NCBI GenBank assembly: GCA_021813125.1
Contig: JAKALT010000012.1
Span: 1 to 34,261, forward strand
DNA from: a bacterium
GTDB taxonomy: Bacteria; Patescibacteriota; Microgenomatia; Curtissbacterales; GWA2-41-24
Reading direction: 5' to 3'
DNA length: 34,261 nt
Positions 17,784-25,577 of this stretch are shown one piece after another (positions within the stretch are counted from its first letter, which is position 1; every line of letters begins with the position of its first letter). The notes under the pieces are model-generated. The model saw nothing but the letters and a program-made list of their open reading frames with translations. It had not been told where the DNA came from and did not search any database. Position numbers and translations under genes: made by a program.

Positions 17784-18179
17784 ATGAATCAGAGCATTGA
17801 AGACATAATTCGCCAAAGCACTTTTAAAGTCGAAAATGGCATTTTTGTTTACTCCAAAGTAAATACATTACCAAAAACCGGAAATCATTTCTTAGTTTCC
17901 CAGGATAAAGACGAAATTACCGTTGTAACTCTAGAAGAAAATCTTGGTGATTTGGATTTAATTGAAAGGAACAAAGAAGACTATAAATTAATCGCCCTCA
18001 ATGTTTCCGTCCCTTTTTATGCGGTTGGTTTTCTGGCAACTGTATCCAATGCAATCTCCAAAAGGGGAATGAACATTCTTATCGTCTCGACGTATTCCAA
18101 AGATTACATCCTAATAAAAAAAGAAAAGTTGGAAGACGCACGCAAGGCACTAATTGATTTAGGTTTTAAAGAAAAATAA
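17784..18179 (+). CDS. ACT-domain protein
   Basis: VPFYAVGFLATVSNAISKRGMNILIVSTYSKDYILIKKEKLEDARKALIDLGF. Confidence 0.7.
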   Translation: MNQSIEDIIRQSTFKVENGIFVYSKVNTLPKTGNHFLVSQDKDEITVVTLEENLGDLDLIERNKEDYKLIALNVSVPFYAVGFLATVSNAISKRGMNILIVSTYSKDYILIKKEKLEDARKALIDLGFKEK

Positions 18180-18188
18180 ATAAACGAT

Positions 18189-18209
18189 TCCCCACCGCGA
18201 ATTTGATTT
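18189..18209 (+). repeat. Intergenic motif copy 1: CCCCACCGCGAATTTGATTTT
   Basis: Shared with 19567-19587 and 19941-19961. Confidence 0.5.
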
Positions 18210-18227
18210 TTGGTATATAATTCACTC

Positions 18228-19170
18228 GTGTTTAACAAGATTTTAATTACCGGCTTTAAGAAATCTGAATTATCTCCACAAACTTTCCTAAGGCTATCAA
18301 AATTATCTAAAAAAATTGTTTTTAGTGTTCCAAACGATCCTAAATTAGGAGAAGAGCAAAAAGATGCCGACTGTTTGCTTGTGAAGTTTAATCCGGTTGC
18401 AATAGAAGACATAAATCGCTCGCCAAAACTCAAATATATAGGAGTTTTAGGAACCGGCTACGGGAAAGTTGACACAAATTACGCTAAGACAAAAAAAGTA
18501 ACAGTAACAAATGTTCCCGGTTATAGTACAGAATCTGTGGCAGAATTTGTCTTCGCCGCAATCCTAGAAAATATTCGGGAGCTGGAAAGGGCAAAAAAAC
18601 AAGCAAGAGAAGGCAATTATTCAGAAGATGGTTTTAAGGCTACTGAATTAAAGAATAAAAAGTTTGGTGTTGTTGGTCTTGGCCGTATTGGCACAAGAGT
18701 GTCAGAGCTCGCGTTAGCATTTGGGGCAAACGTAAGTTACTGGTCCCAACACAGAAAAAAGTCGCAGGAAACTAAAGGGGTTAAATACCAAGATCTAAAA
18801 ACCTTATTTAAAACTTCGGACATTATTTCTATTCATATCGCATTAAATAGCCAAACCGATAAAATCATTTCGGGCAAGTTAATAAGTTCAATAAAAAAAG
18901 GCGCAGTTATCGTAAATACAGCGCCAATGGAGTTACTGGATCTCAAAGCTTTGGAAAATAGCTTGCAGGCAAAAGAATTGGTTTTCCATCCTCGACCACT
19001 CGGACGAAATGAATCCTCAAGATGCAAAAAGAATGTCCAAATACCCTACTTGCATTGTCTATCCGCCTATTGCTTATATCTCAGATGAAGCCCGCGAAGC
19101 AAAACAACAAATTTTAGTTGCCAATATCGAAAACTTCCTCAAAGGAAAACCGACAAACGTTGTAAATTGA
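18228..19170 (+). pseudogene. D-2-hydroxyacid dehydrogenase family, apparent +1 frameshift near 18987
   Basis: VVGLGRIGTRVSELALAFGANVSYWS (Rossmann), IVNTAPMELLD. The frame diverges at GTTTTCCATC. The +1 frame continues as ILDHSDEMNPQDAKRMSKYPTCIVYPPIAYISDEAREAKQQILVANIENFLKGKPTNVVN* ending at 19170. Confidence 0.8.
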
Positions 19171-19176
19171 ATTTTT

Positions 19177-19554
19177 GTGACAAAATATAAATTTACTGCA
19201 GCCCAAGCGAAAAAATTCAACAAATACGGAATAGATTTAACCGTTTACGGTGAGGGATTCCCGGGCGCAAACGTTATTCACGTTTCAGTAAAAGAAGGCC
19301 ATTTTCAGGAATTTTATGATGTCAAAAGCACTTATATTTACTACATCATAAAAGGCAAGGGAACATTTTTCTTAAACGGCCAGAAAGTCGAAGCAAAAGA
19401 GACAGATTTAATAGTAATTCCACCAAAAACCCGAATCTACTATTTTGGCAAAATGGAAATAGTTCTCACAGTTTCACCAGCCTTCAAAGAGAAAAATGAG
19501 CGCCACGTCCGCTTCATCGACAAAAAAGAAAGCCCGTATTTTAGAAAGAAATAA
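19177..19554 (+). CDS. Cupin-domain protein
   Basis: STYIYYIIKGKGTFFLNGQKVEAKETDLIVIPPKTRIYYFG. Confidence 0.8.
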   Translation: MTKYKFTAAQAKKFNKYGIDLTVYGEGFPGANVIHVSVKEGHFQEFYDVKSTYIYYIIKGKGTFFLNGQKVEAKETDLIVIPPKTRIYYFGKMEIVLTVSPAFKEKNERHVRFIDKKESPYFRKK

Positions 19555-19566
19555 ATCCCGCCTTCT

Positions 19567-19587
19567 CCACCGCAAGTTTGATTTTTG
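19567..19587 (+). repeat. Intergenic motif copy 2: CCACCGCAAGTTTGATTTTTG
   Basis: See copy 1. Confidence 0.5.
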
Positions 19588-19672
19588 CCAGTTCGATTCA
19601 TGATAGAATCAAAAAGTGGGCAAAATTACTCGGAAATGAAAAATAAAATAAAGACGGGAAGATGGAAAAAAA

Positions 19673-19909
19673 ATGAAAAAAACTGAAGACAAAATTTTCT
19701 ACGATAAAAAAAGCGACGTTTTGTGGCTTTTGGTTAAAAGCGGCCAGGAATACGAACACAAAGAAGTTTCGCCGGGTGTAAGTGTTGAACTTGGCAAAAA
19801 AGGAGAACTTTTAGGTATTGAAATCCTAAATGCTTCCAAAATTTTAGGCAGCAAAATTGCAGGCAAATCCGCAAAAGACCAAATAAGAAGATATTCAGTC
19901 AGCTCCTAA
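19673..19909 (+). CDS. DUF2283-like protein
   Basis: IFYDKKSDVLWLLVKSG...VSPGVSVELGKKGELLGIEILNASKIL. Confidence 0.75.
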   Translation: MKKTEDKIFYDKKSDVLWLLVKSGQEYEHKEVSPGVSVELGKKGELLGIEILNASKILGSKIAGKSAKDQIRRYSVSS

Positions 19910-19940
19910 ATAGGGTTTAGCATCAAATATTTTTCCTCTT

Positions 19941-19961
19941 CCCCCGCCGCGAATTTGATTT
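19941..19961 (+). repeat. Intergenic motif copy 3: CCCCGCCGCGAATTTGATTTC
   Basis: See copy 1. Confidence 0.5.
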
Positions 19962-20010
19962 CCACCCCATAGTTTGCAAATATAGCTTCAATTATGTATA
20001 ATCCGCGCTT

Positions 20011-20547
20011 ATGTGTGAGCGTGATCAAAAACCGGAAATAGTTGCAAAGTCTGGTGTCCAAATTGTCCATTTAGGTCCCGACTCTTGGCAAATCTTGCGC
20101 GATCTTAAAATTAGATCGCTTACCCAGGAGCCAGTTGCCTTTGAAGATCAAAAACCCGGGCTCAGAAGATACAAAAGAAGGACGGAAGCCGAGTGGCGTA
20201 AAAAACTTGACGAAGAAGCATCCAAAACTGTATCCCTTTTTGCCAAAGACGGTAACAATTACATTGGTATGGTGAACGGAGTAGTTCGAAACGAAAGATT
20301 TGCAGAAGTTCAGCACATGTATGTCGATTCCGGGCACCGGGGGCAAAAAATCGGCGGAAAACTCTTGGATACATTGCTATTTGAATTAAAGAAAAGAGGC
20401 GCGGAAATTGCAATTCTTAATGTGGTCGTTGGTCAAAATTCAGCAATTGGGACATATACAAGTCGGGGCTTTATAAAAATTGGCGAGGAGCCTGCAAAAC
20501 GCGGCAATGATACAGTTACCGAATTAATAATGGCAAAAAGGCTTTAA
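20011..20547 (+). CDS. GNAT N-acetyltransferase
   Basis: VQHMYVDSGHRGQKIGGKLLDTLLFELKKRGAEIAILNV...TYTSRGFIKIG. TTGCAA-N17-TATAAT lies 8 nt before ATG. Confidence 0.85.
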   Translation: MCERDQKPEIVAKSGVQIVHLGPDSWQILRDLKIRSLTQEPVAFEDQKPGLRRYKRRTEAEWRKKLDEEASKTVSLFAKDGNNYIGMVNGVVRNERFAEVQHMYVDSGHRGQKIGGKLLDTLLFELKKRGAEIAILNVVVGQNSAIGTYTSRGFIKIGEEPAKRGNDTVTELIMAKRL

Positions 20548-20548
20548 A

Positions 20549-21025
20549 ATGAATGTTTTAGAACGATACGAAGATGCATTAGCACTGCCGGAATTTGCTA
20601 CAAACCGGACCGTAAAAGAAACGGCAAATTACAGGGTTGTAACGGATTGGAAACCTGGCCTTGAAGACCAGCCGCAAGGCAAAAGGTTTTATATCGAGCC
20701 CAAAACGGACGACGCGGAAGAAATGCTTTTTTCTGCAGCCCAAGCCCACAACATTCCCAACTTTAACAAAAGAAATGTTGTAACCGAAACCGGCGTACGG
20801 ACTCGTTTATGCCTAAGGGCAGATTTTTCCGTAGATAATCTTGGCCCGATCTTTTTTAGGGAAACAGTTTTTCCCGAAGTTGGCAACGATACTATCCCGT
20901 CACCGGACAGAATGGAAGAATGCCTGGAACAAGGCCACAAGGAATATTCCTTTGAAGACTGGGTCTTGCCGGTATCGCCACAATTCAAAATGACGACAGC
21001 CTCTGATAAATCACTTTTGCTATAA
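20549..21025 (+). CDS. Hypothetical protein, 158 aa
   Basis: Intact ORF immediately after the GNAT gene. Confidence 0.6.
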   Translation: MNVLERYEDALALPEFATNRTVKETANYRVVTDWKPGLEDQPQGKRFYIEPKTDDAEEMLFSAAQAHNIPNFNKRNVVTETGVRTRLCLRADFSVDNLGPIFFRETVFPEVGNDTIPSPDRMEECLEQGHKEYSFEDWVLPVSPQFKMTTASDKSLLL

Positions 21026-21034
21026 TTTCTCCAA

Positions 21035-21406
21035 ATGGGCTCCATTGTTGAACTAAACGACACTTTACAGTTAACTTCCGACCAAGGATTTCCAGAAGAA
21101 TTAGATTTTGAAAAACACAAGCAGAAATCTTTTAAAGCAGAAGATTTCAAAGATCAAGTTTTCGAATTTTACAAAAAACCTGGAATCAGAATTTATCAAA
21201 GTCCTCCTGTCCGCAACTTTTTAGTCCACAACATCAATGGCAAATGGCTTTATTGGGGTCTGGTGCAAATTTTGGAAACAACTTGCGATTACCAAAAGAA
21301 AACAACTTCCGGAAAATTTAAAATAATCTATATTTATACCCTGGAAGAAATGCAAAAAGCCCACGAACTTACAGATCGCAATCCAGAAACAGATTTTTTC
21401 AAATAA
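21035..21406 (+). CDS. Hypothetical protein, 123 aa
   Basis: Intact ORF. Extended -10 TTTTGCTATAAT lies 8 nt upstream of ATG. Confidence 0.65.
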   Translation: MGSIVELNDTLQLTSDQGFPEELDFEKHKQKSFKAEDFKDQVFEFYKKPGIRIYQSPPVRNFLVHNINGKWLYWGLVQILETTCDYQKKTTSGKFKIIYIYTLEEMQKAHELTDRNPETDFFK

Positions 21407-21408
21407 TT

Positions 21409-21984
21409 ATGTCAAAGGTAATTTGCATTTTCGGCGACAGCATCACTTGGGGTGCTTGGGATAAGGAATTAGGCGGCTGGGTTAACCGCTTGCGGCTTTA
21501 TTTTGACAATCAAAATCAAGAAACGGAAATTTACAACTGCGGTGTTGACGGGGATTATGTAGGCGATGTTTTAAAAAGGTTTAACGTTGAAGCACAAGCC
21601 AGAAATCCTCAAATCATTGTCCTTGCAATCGGCATAAACGACAGTCCGCATTCTTCTAATCCAAACGGGACAAATCTAAAAGAGCTAAAAACCCAGTATC
21701 TTGAACTTATAAAAAAAGCCAAAAGATTTACCCAAAAGATAATTATCCTTGGCCCAACAAATGTCGATGATAACAATGAAAAAGGCTATAAGAACGAATC
21801 TATTGAAACTGTAAGCGGAATAATCCAAAAGTTGGCCGAAAAGCAGAAACTTACTTTTATTGACCTTTTTGGCATTTTATCAATCGACGAATTCGAAGAT
21901 GGCCTGCATCCAAATTCCAAAGGCCACCAGAAGATTTTTGAAAAAGTAAATGAAGCCCTAAAAGAACTATCCGTTGATTTTTAA
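21409..21984 (+). CDS. SGNH/GDSL hydrolase
   Basis: FGDSITWG, AIGINDSP and DGLHPNSKGHQKIF. Confidence 0.88.
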   Translation: MSKVICIFGDSITWGAWDKELGGWVNRLRLYFDNQNQETEIYNCGVDGDYVGDVLKRFNVEAQARNPQIIVLAIGINDSPHSSNPNGTNLKELKTQYLELIKKAKRFTQKIIILGPTNVDDNNEKGYKNESIETVSGIIQKLAEKQKLTFIDLFGILSIDEFEDGLHPNSKGHQKIFEKVNEALKELSVDF

Positions 21985-22011
21985 CGATCAAAAGCTTATA
22001 TTTTCCCCTCA

Positions 22012-22473
22012 ATGAGCCCTGAAGTACGAAGAGAACTAGACTATGTAATTATCAGGCCACATAGTCCAGACGATCAAAATGCAATAGAACAGCTACATTT
22101 GGGAAATTGGCCAAAGTCTAATTCAAAGAAAGATTCGGCACCAGAAGACCTTATCCCCGAACCCGGAGAAACGGTTTTTATTGCTGAAGACAGCATAGGT
22201 GAAATGGTAGGATGCATTTATTATTTCCCCAGACTTGTAGATGTCGATCTTCACGGGCTGGTTGTAAAAAAAGCATGTAGGAGACAAGGTATAGCAGCCG
22301 AACTTATCAGGGTAGCGGAAGAGCAGGCCCAAAGAGATGGATTTGTCAGAATCACAATCGAGGCAGCAAGCAAAAAATTAGTAAATTATTATCAAAGCTT
22401 AGGCTTTAGTCTCATTTCAAATAGCAGAAAAAGATTAGCAAAAGACATCGGTACAAAGCAATTTGCCGTTTGA
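22012..22473 (+). CDS. GNAT N-acetyltransferase
   Basis: LVVKKACRRQGIAAELIRVAEEQAQRDG...NYYQSLGF. TTGATT-N17-TATATT lies 9 nt before ATG. Confidence 0.82.
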   Translation: MSPEVRRELDYVIIRPHSPDDQNAIEQLHLGNWPKSNSKKDSAPEDLIPEPGETVFIAEDSIGEMVGCIYYFPRLVDVDLHGLVVKKACRRQGIAAELIRVAEEQAQRDGFVRITIEAASKKLVNYYQSLGFSLISNSRKRLAKDIGTKQFAV

Positions 22474-22499
22474 CAACCGAGGCTTCAAATATTTATATT
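22470..22499 (+). promoter_or_regulatory. Promoter TTGACA-N18-TATATT, 6 nt before GTG 22506
   Basis: Hexamers and spacing read directly. The TTG used as start in the ORF track is part of this -35. Confidence 0.55.
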
Positions 22500-22505
22500 T
22501 TGGCT

Positions 22506-22652
22506 GTGACAGAATTTGGGCAAAATAGTGCAATAAATTTTGTTACCAGCAACTGGGCAAGAATGACGCCTATAGGCAGGGCGAGCTTGTTAAACAGCCT
22601 GGCATCGATATTTCCAGATACTTACAAAAGATTTGAGGAAGCCCACTATTAA
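22506..22652 (+). CDS. Small hypothetical protein, 48 aa
   Basis: MTEFGQNSAINFVTSNWARMTPIGRASLLNSLASIFPDTYKRFEEAHY from GTG 22506, with a promoter placed for leaderless expression. Confidence 0.4.
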   Translation: MTEFGQNSAINFVTSNWARMTPIGRASLLNSLASIFPDTYKRFEEAHY

Positions 22653-22815
22653 CACCTCGCCTCCCAGCAAACCCCAAACACTCTTCCTTTATTAAATATA
22701 CAAGGACATCTTTTTATGGCAGCAGGACCGGAAGGATTTTCTGTAGACAGAGTCATAACAATAATAGAAGACGCAGCAAATTCTTACCAAGGTTAGAACA
22801 AGACAAACATTAAGG

Positions 22816-22844
22816 TTGCGACATTTGCAAAAAAATGGTATATT
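22816..22844 (+). promoter_or_regulatory. Promoter TTGCGA-N17-TATATT, giving a leader of roughly 105-110 nt before the RRM gene
   Basis: Hexamers and spacing read directly. Confidence 0.5.
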
Positions 22845-22958
22845 TCGCTGGTAGAGTTTAAGTGCAATAGTAACCTTCAAAGTGTAAGATACCTCAAAAA
22901 TATCCAAACTCCGGTTCGATAACATTTAATATCTATGGAAGGAAGGAGGAAAAAATAA

Positions 22959-23267
22959 ATGGCAAAAAAATTATTTGTAGGAAGTCTTCCATACAGTGCA
23001 ACTCAACCTCAAATTGAGGAAATGTTTGCAAAAATCGGAAAAGTCATAAGCGCTCAGCTTATTACGGACAAATATAGCGGTCAAAGTAAAGGCTTTGCGT
23101 TTGTAGAAATGTCAACGGATGAAGAAGCCGAAAAAGCAATAAAAGAGCTTAACGGTTATAGCATGGACGGAAGGTCACTAGTTGTAAATATTGCAAAACC
23201 AAAAGAAGAAAGACCATTCGACAACCGCCGTACTGGTGGTTTTCAAAGGCAAAATAAACGTTGGTAA
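22959..23267 (+). CDS. RRM-domain RNA-binding protein
   Basis: RNP2 KLFVGSLPY and RNP1 KGFAFVEM. Strong SD GGAAGGAGGA. Confidence 0.95.
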   Translation: MAKKLFVGSLPYSATQPQIEEMFAKIGKVISAQLITDKYSGQSKGFAFVEMSTDEEAEKAIKELNGYSMDGRSLVVNIAKPKEERPFDNRRTGGFQRQNKRW

Positions 23268-23270
23268 AAA

Positions 23271-23516
23271 ATGGCTAAAGCTTTGGCGATATCGGTATGC
23301 ATAAGGTGCGGCAATCCGCGCATCCTTTCTAAGTCGTGGGTGGAAAAAACCGAAAAAGGTAATCCAGTAACTCATGTTGTGGAAATTTGCGCGGATAAAG
23401 AGTGTCAAAAGATAGTGGATGCCACATTTGCGGCCCAAAGGGAAAAGAAATTGCTGCAACTCGCCAAAAAAACTGCAAGCCAGCCGCAGTTGAAAATTAA
23501 CTCAGCGACCGGTTAA
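23271..23516 (+). CDS. Small Cys-containing (possible zinc-ribbon) protein
   Basis: CIRCGNPRILSKSW...EICADKECQKIVD, with paired Cys motifs. Confidence 0.6.
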   Translation: MAKALAISVCIRCGNPRILSKSWVEKTEKGNPVTHVVEICADKECQKIVDATFAAQREKKLLQLAKKTASQPQLKINSATG

Positions 23517-23549
23517 AACTGCGAAAAGACCTACAATAAAGCCCATAGT

Positions 23550-23578
23550 TTGACAACCTAGGCACAAAGTGGTAAAAT
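23550..23578 (+). promoter_or_regulatory. Promoter TTGACA-N17-TAAAAT, 7 nt before the SET gene ATG
   Basis: Hexamers and spacing read directly. Confidence 0.65.
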
Positions 23579-23585
23579 TCCCTTT

Positions 23586-24200
23586 ATGGATTCAGCGCCT
23601 TGCGCCCTAAACCTAAGGTCAATTGGTGTAAAAACCAATAAGTATGTTACTAAGCAAATTCTTGCCGCCTATAAACTGCGTCCTTCAGGCAAGCGCGGCA
23701 ACGGGCTTTACGCGGCACGTAATATTTTCAAAGATGAAGAAATAATCAGGGTTGTCGGCCCCTCGATTGGCCCTAAAATTGCCGAAACACTTTATTGGTC
23801 ATACGGAATAGACGTGGCAATCCCTGTTGGTATTGAAAAATATATCTTGCCAATCAACGAAACGCGTTTCATAAACCATTCTTGCGAACCCAACATAGGA
23901 TTTTCCGGAGCCGGTATTTTTGTTGCTATGAGAGATATTAGAAAAGGTGAAGAGTTAACATATGATTATAGTATTTGCGATATCGACAACGATTACATAA
24001 TCGACTGTTTTTGCGGAACTAAATCTTGCCGCAGCAGGATTTCTGGCCAGGATATTTTTGATGAAAATTTGCATCTTGCCCAAAAATACAAAGGATACAT
24101 TCCTCAATACGTCCTAAGGGAAATTAAAAGGCGAAATAAAAAAGAGAGCCGGCTATTTCACTCCAACGGATTTAACAATCGGTTCGATTTTTTCAAATAA
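23586..24200 (+). CDS. SET-domain protein (putative lysine methyltransferase) with post-SET-like Cys cluster
   Basis: GNGLYAARNIFKDEEI, ETRFINHSCEPNIGF, RDIRKGEELTYDYSI and DCFCGTKSCR. Confidence 0.88.
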   Translation: MDSAPCALNLRSIGVKTNKYVTKQILAAYKLRPSGKRGNGLYAARNIFKDEEIIRVVGPSIGPKIAETLYWSYGIDVAIPVGIEKYILPINETRFINHSCEPNIGFSGAGIFVAMRDIRKGEELTYDYSICDIDNDYIIDCFCGTKSCRSRISGQDIFDENLHLAQKYKGYIPQYVLREIKRRNKKESRLFHSNGFNNRFDFFK

Positions 24201-25277
24201 TTTCTCGGCTGCCAAGAAATGGACGTATTCATTTGGATGCGGGTCAACATTACTTGCCCATAAATCCTTCGCATTCTTATCTTTCAAATCGCCGATTAAA
24301 TCAACAGTTGTTGCCCCGTTGTCACTAAAAACTTTATCCATTGTCTGATGTATGTCATATGCCGGATAATTTGGTCCGATCAAAGCAAGATAAGGGAAAA
24401 TAATTGTAACCGGCACAACGTGATCATCTTTTAACTCTGCAAGAAAGTTTGTTATCTCAAAAGAGTGGGTATTCATCACTTCTGGGTTGCGGTAAGCATT
24501 GATGTCGGCTTGGCCAAGCTCTTTGACCGTTGTCTGATACGTTGAAGTAATTCTCCAGTAGGCATAATCTAAAAAGTAGGAAAAGTTGGACATCACCTCT
24601 AAAATCTTGGCACGTTGGCTGTTTCGATTTAAAATTGCCGTACCCGAACTGGTGCGCCCACCGGCATCTTCAATATCGTTTAAATAGTAAGCCCAAACGA
24701 GAATGTCAAAATGCAGGTCTTTTATGCCCTCATATGTTTTTATCTCACCATGTGTGTCATAACCGGGAATAGCAAAATTTATAACCTGCGTTTTGTATCC
24801 GGCGTCATTTAACTTTTTTTCCAAAAGGTCAGAAAATCTATTTGTCGGATCTTTTATCCCCGCCCCAAAAGCAAGTGAATCGCCCATAACGCCAATCCTA
24901 ATAGTGTCAACAGGTTTTTCAAAACCAAAAGGTTTTGTCCTGAAATAATATTGTTTGTAAGTCGTGTATACAACATGCCTTTGCATCCACTTCTGGTTGA
25001 CCTTTAAAAAACCCAAAGTATCTGTCTTGTCGTAACGGTAGCGGAAATATGCTTCGAAAGCCGAAAAAACGATTATAAAGAAAAATATCCAAAAGGCAAC
25101 TCCAAGGATAATTTTGTGTAGTGTTCTTTTTTCCTTAGCTTTGAATACAAAATACAGTGATCCAATTAAAATGAAAAAAGAAATGGTAATTAGAATAAGA
25201 TAAACCGAAAAATCCCGAAGAAAATAACTAAGATGTCCCCAAAGCACAGCCGGCATGCCAATAATTAAACTACACAA
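24153..25277 (-). CDS. Membrane-anchored SGNH-hydrolase-like protein
   Basis: N-terminal TM helices, IGVMGDSLAFGAG (GDS block) and DPHPNEYVHFLAAEKLF (Asp-x-x-His-like block). Confidence 0.7.
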   Translation of the reverse strand: MCSLIIGMPAVLWGHLSYFLRDFSVYLILITISFFILIGSLYFVFKAKEKRTLHKIILGVAFWIFFFIIVFSAFEAYFRYRYDKTDTLGFLKVNQKWMQRHVVYTTYKQYYFRTKPFGFEKPVDTIRIGVMGDSLAFGAGIKDPTNRFSDLLEKKLNDAGYKTQVINFAIPGYDTHGEIKTYEGIKDLHFDILVWAYYLNDIEDAGGRTSSGTAILNRNSQRAKILEVMSNFSYFLDYAYWRITSTYQTTVKELGQADINAYRNPEVMNTHSFEITNFLAELKDDHVVPVTIIFPYLALIGPNYPAYDIHQTMDKVFSDNGATTVDLIGDLKDKNAKDLWASNVDPHPNEYVHFLAAEKLFEKIEPIVKSVGVK

Positions 25278-25310
25278 GCCTTACCTCTTACAACACGAAA
25301 TGAAAAAAGC

Positions 25311-25339
25311 TTGGCATTTGGTAAGCTTCATGTTTAAAT
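25311..25339 (+). promoter_or_regulatory. Promoter TTGGCA-N17-TTAAAT, 7 nt before ATG 25347
   Basis: Hexamers and spacing read directly. Confidence 0.45.
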
Positions 25340-25346
25340 TGTGTTC

Positions 25347-25577
25347 ATGGATTTTCTAAAAAGCATTTGGCGCGCTTGGCTGAAAATTGCCAAACCTATC
25401 GGTAATTTCCAGTCGCAGGTAATCCTTAGCATTTTTTATATCGTCATTCTTTCCCCACTTGTTATTTATTTTAAAATCGCAGACCCTCTAAGGTTAAAAC
25501 CAAAGTCCAAAAGGTCAAATTTTACTCCTTGGAACCACCCCAAGGAAACTCTCGAAGAGGCCAGGAGGCAGTACTAA
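25347..25577 (+). CDS. Short SxtJ-like membrane protein
   Basis: TM segment followed by ADPLRLKPKSKRSNFTPWNHPKETLEEARRQY, resembling SxtJ C-termini. Located directly upstream of the carbamoyltransferase. Confidence 0.6.
   Translation: MDFLKSIWRAWLKIAKPIGNFQSQVILSIFYIVILSPLVIYFKIADPLRLKPKSKRSNFTPWNHPKETLEEARRQY

Noticed and set aside
19588-19612. CCAGTTCGATTCATGATAGAATC, T-loop/hairpin-like
   Set aside because: Only a short GATTC/GAATC stem, with no tRNA cloverleaf. More likely part of a promoter region.
22716-22796. 26-aa ORF MAAGPEGFSVDRVITIIEDAANSYQG upstream of the RRM gene
   Set aside because: Very short and without a clear RBS. It could be a remnant or real microprotein, but there is not enough support to list it.
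22900-22925. GGTTCGATAAC resembling a tRNA T-loop, with nearby GGTAGAGTTTAA
   Set aside because: No acceptor stem, D-arm or anticodon arm could be assembled around it. It lies in the leader upstream of the RRM gene.
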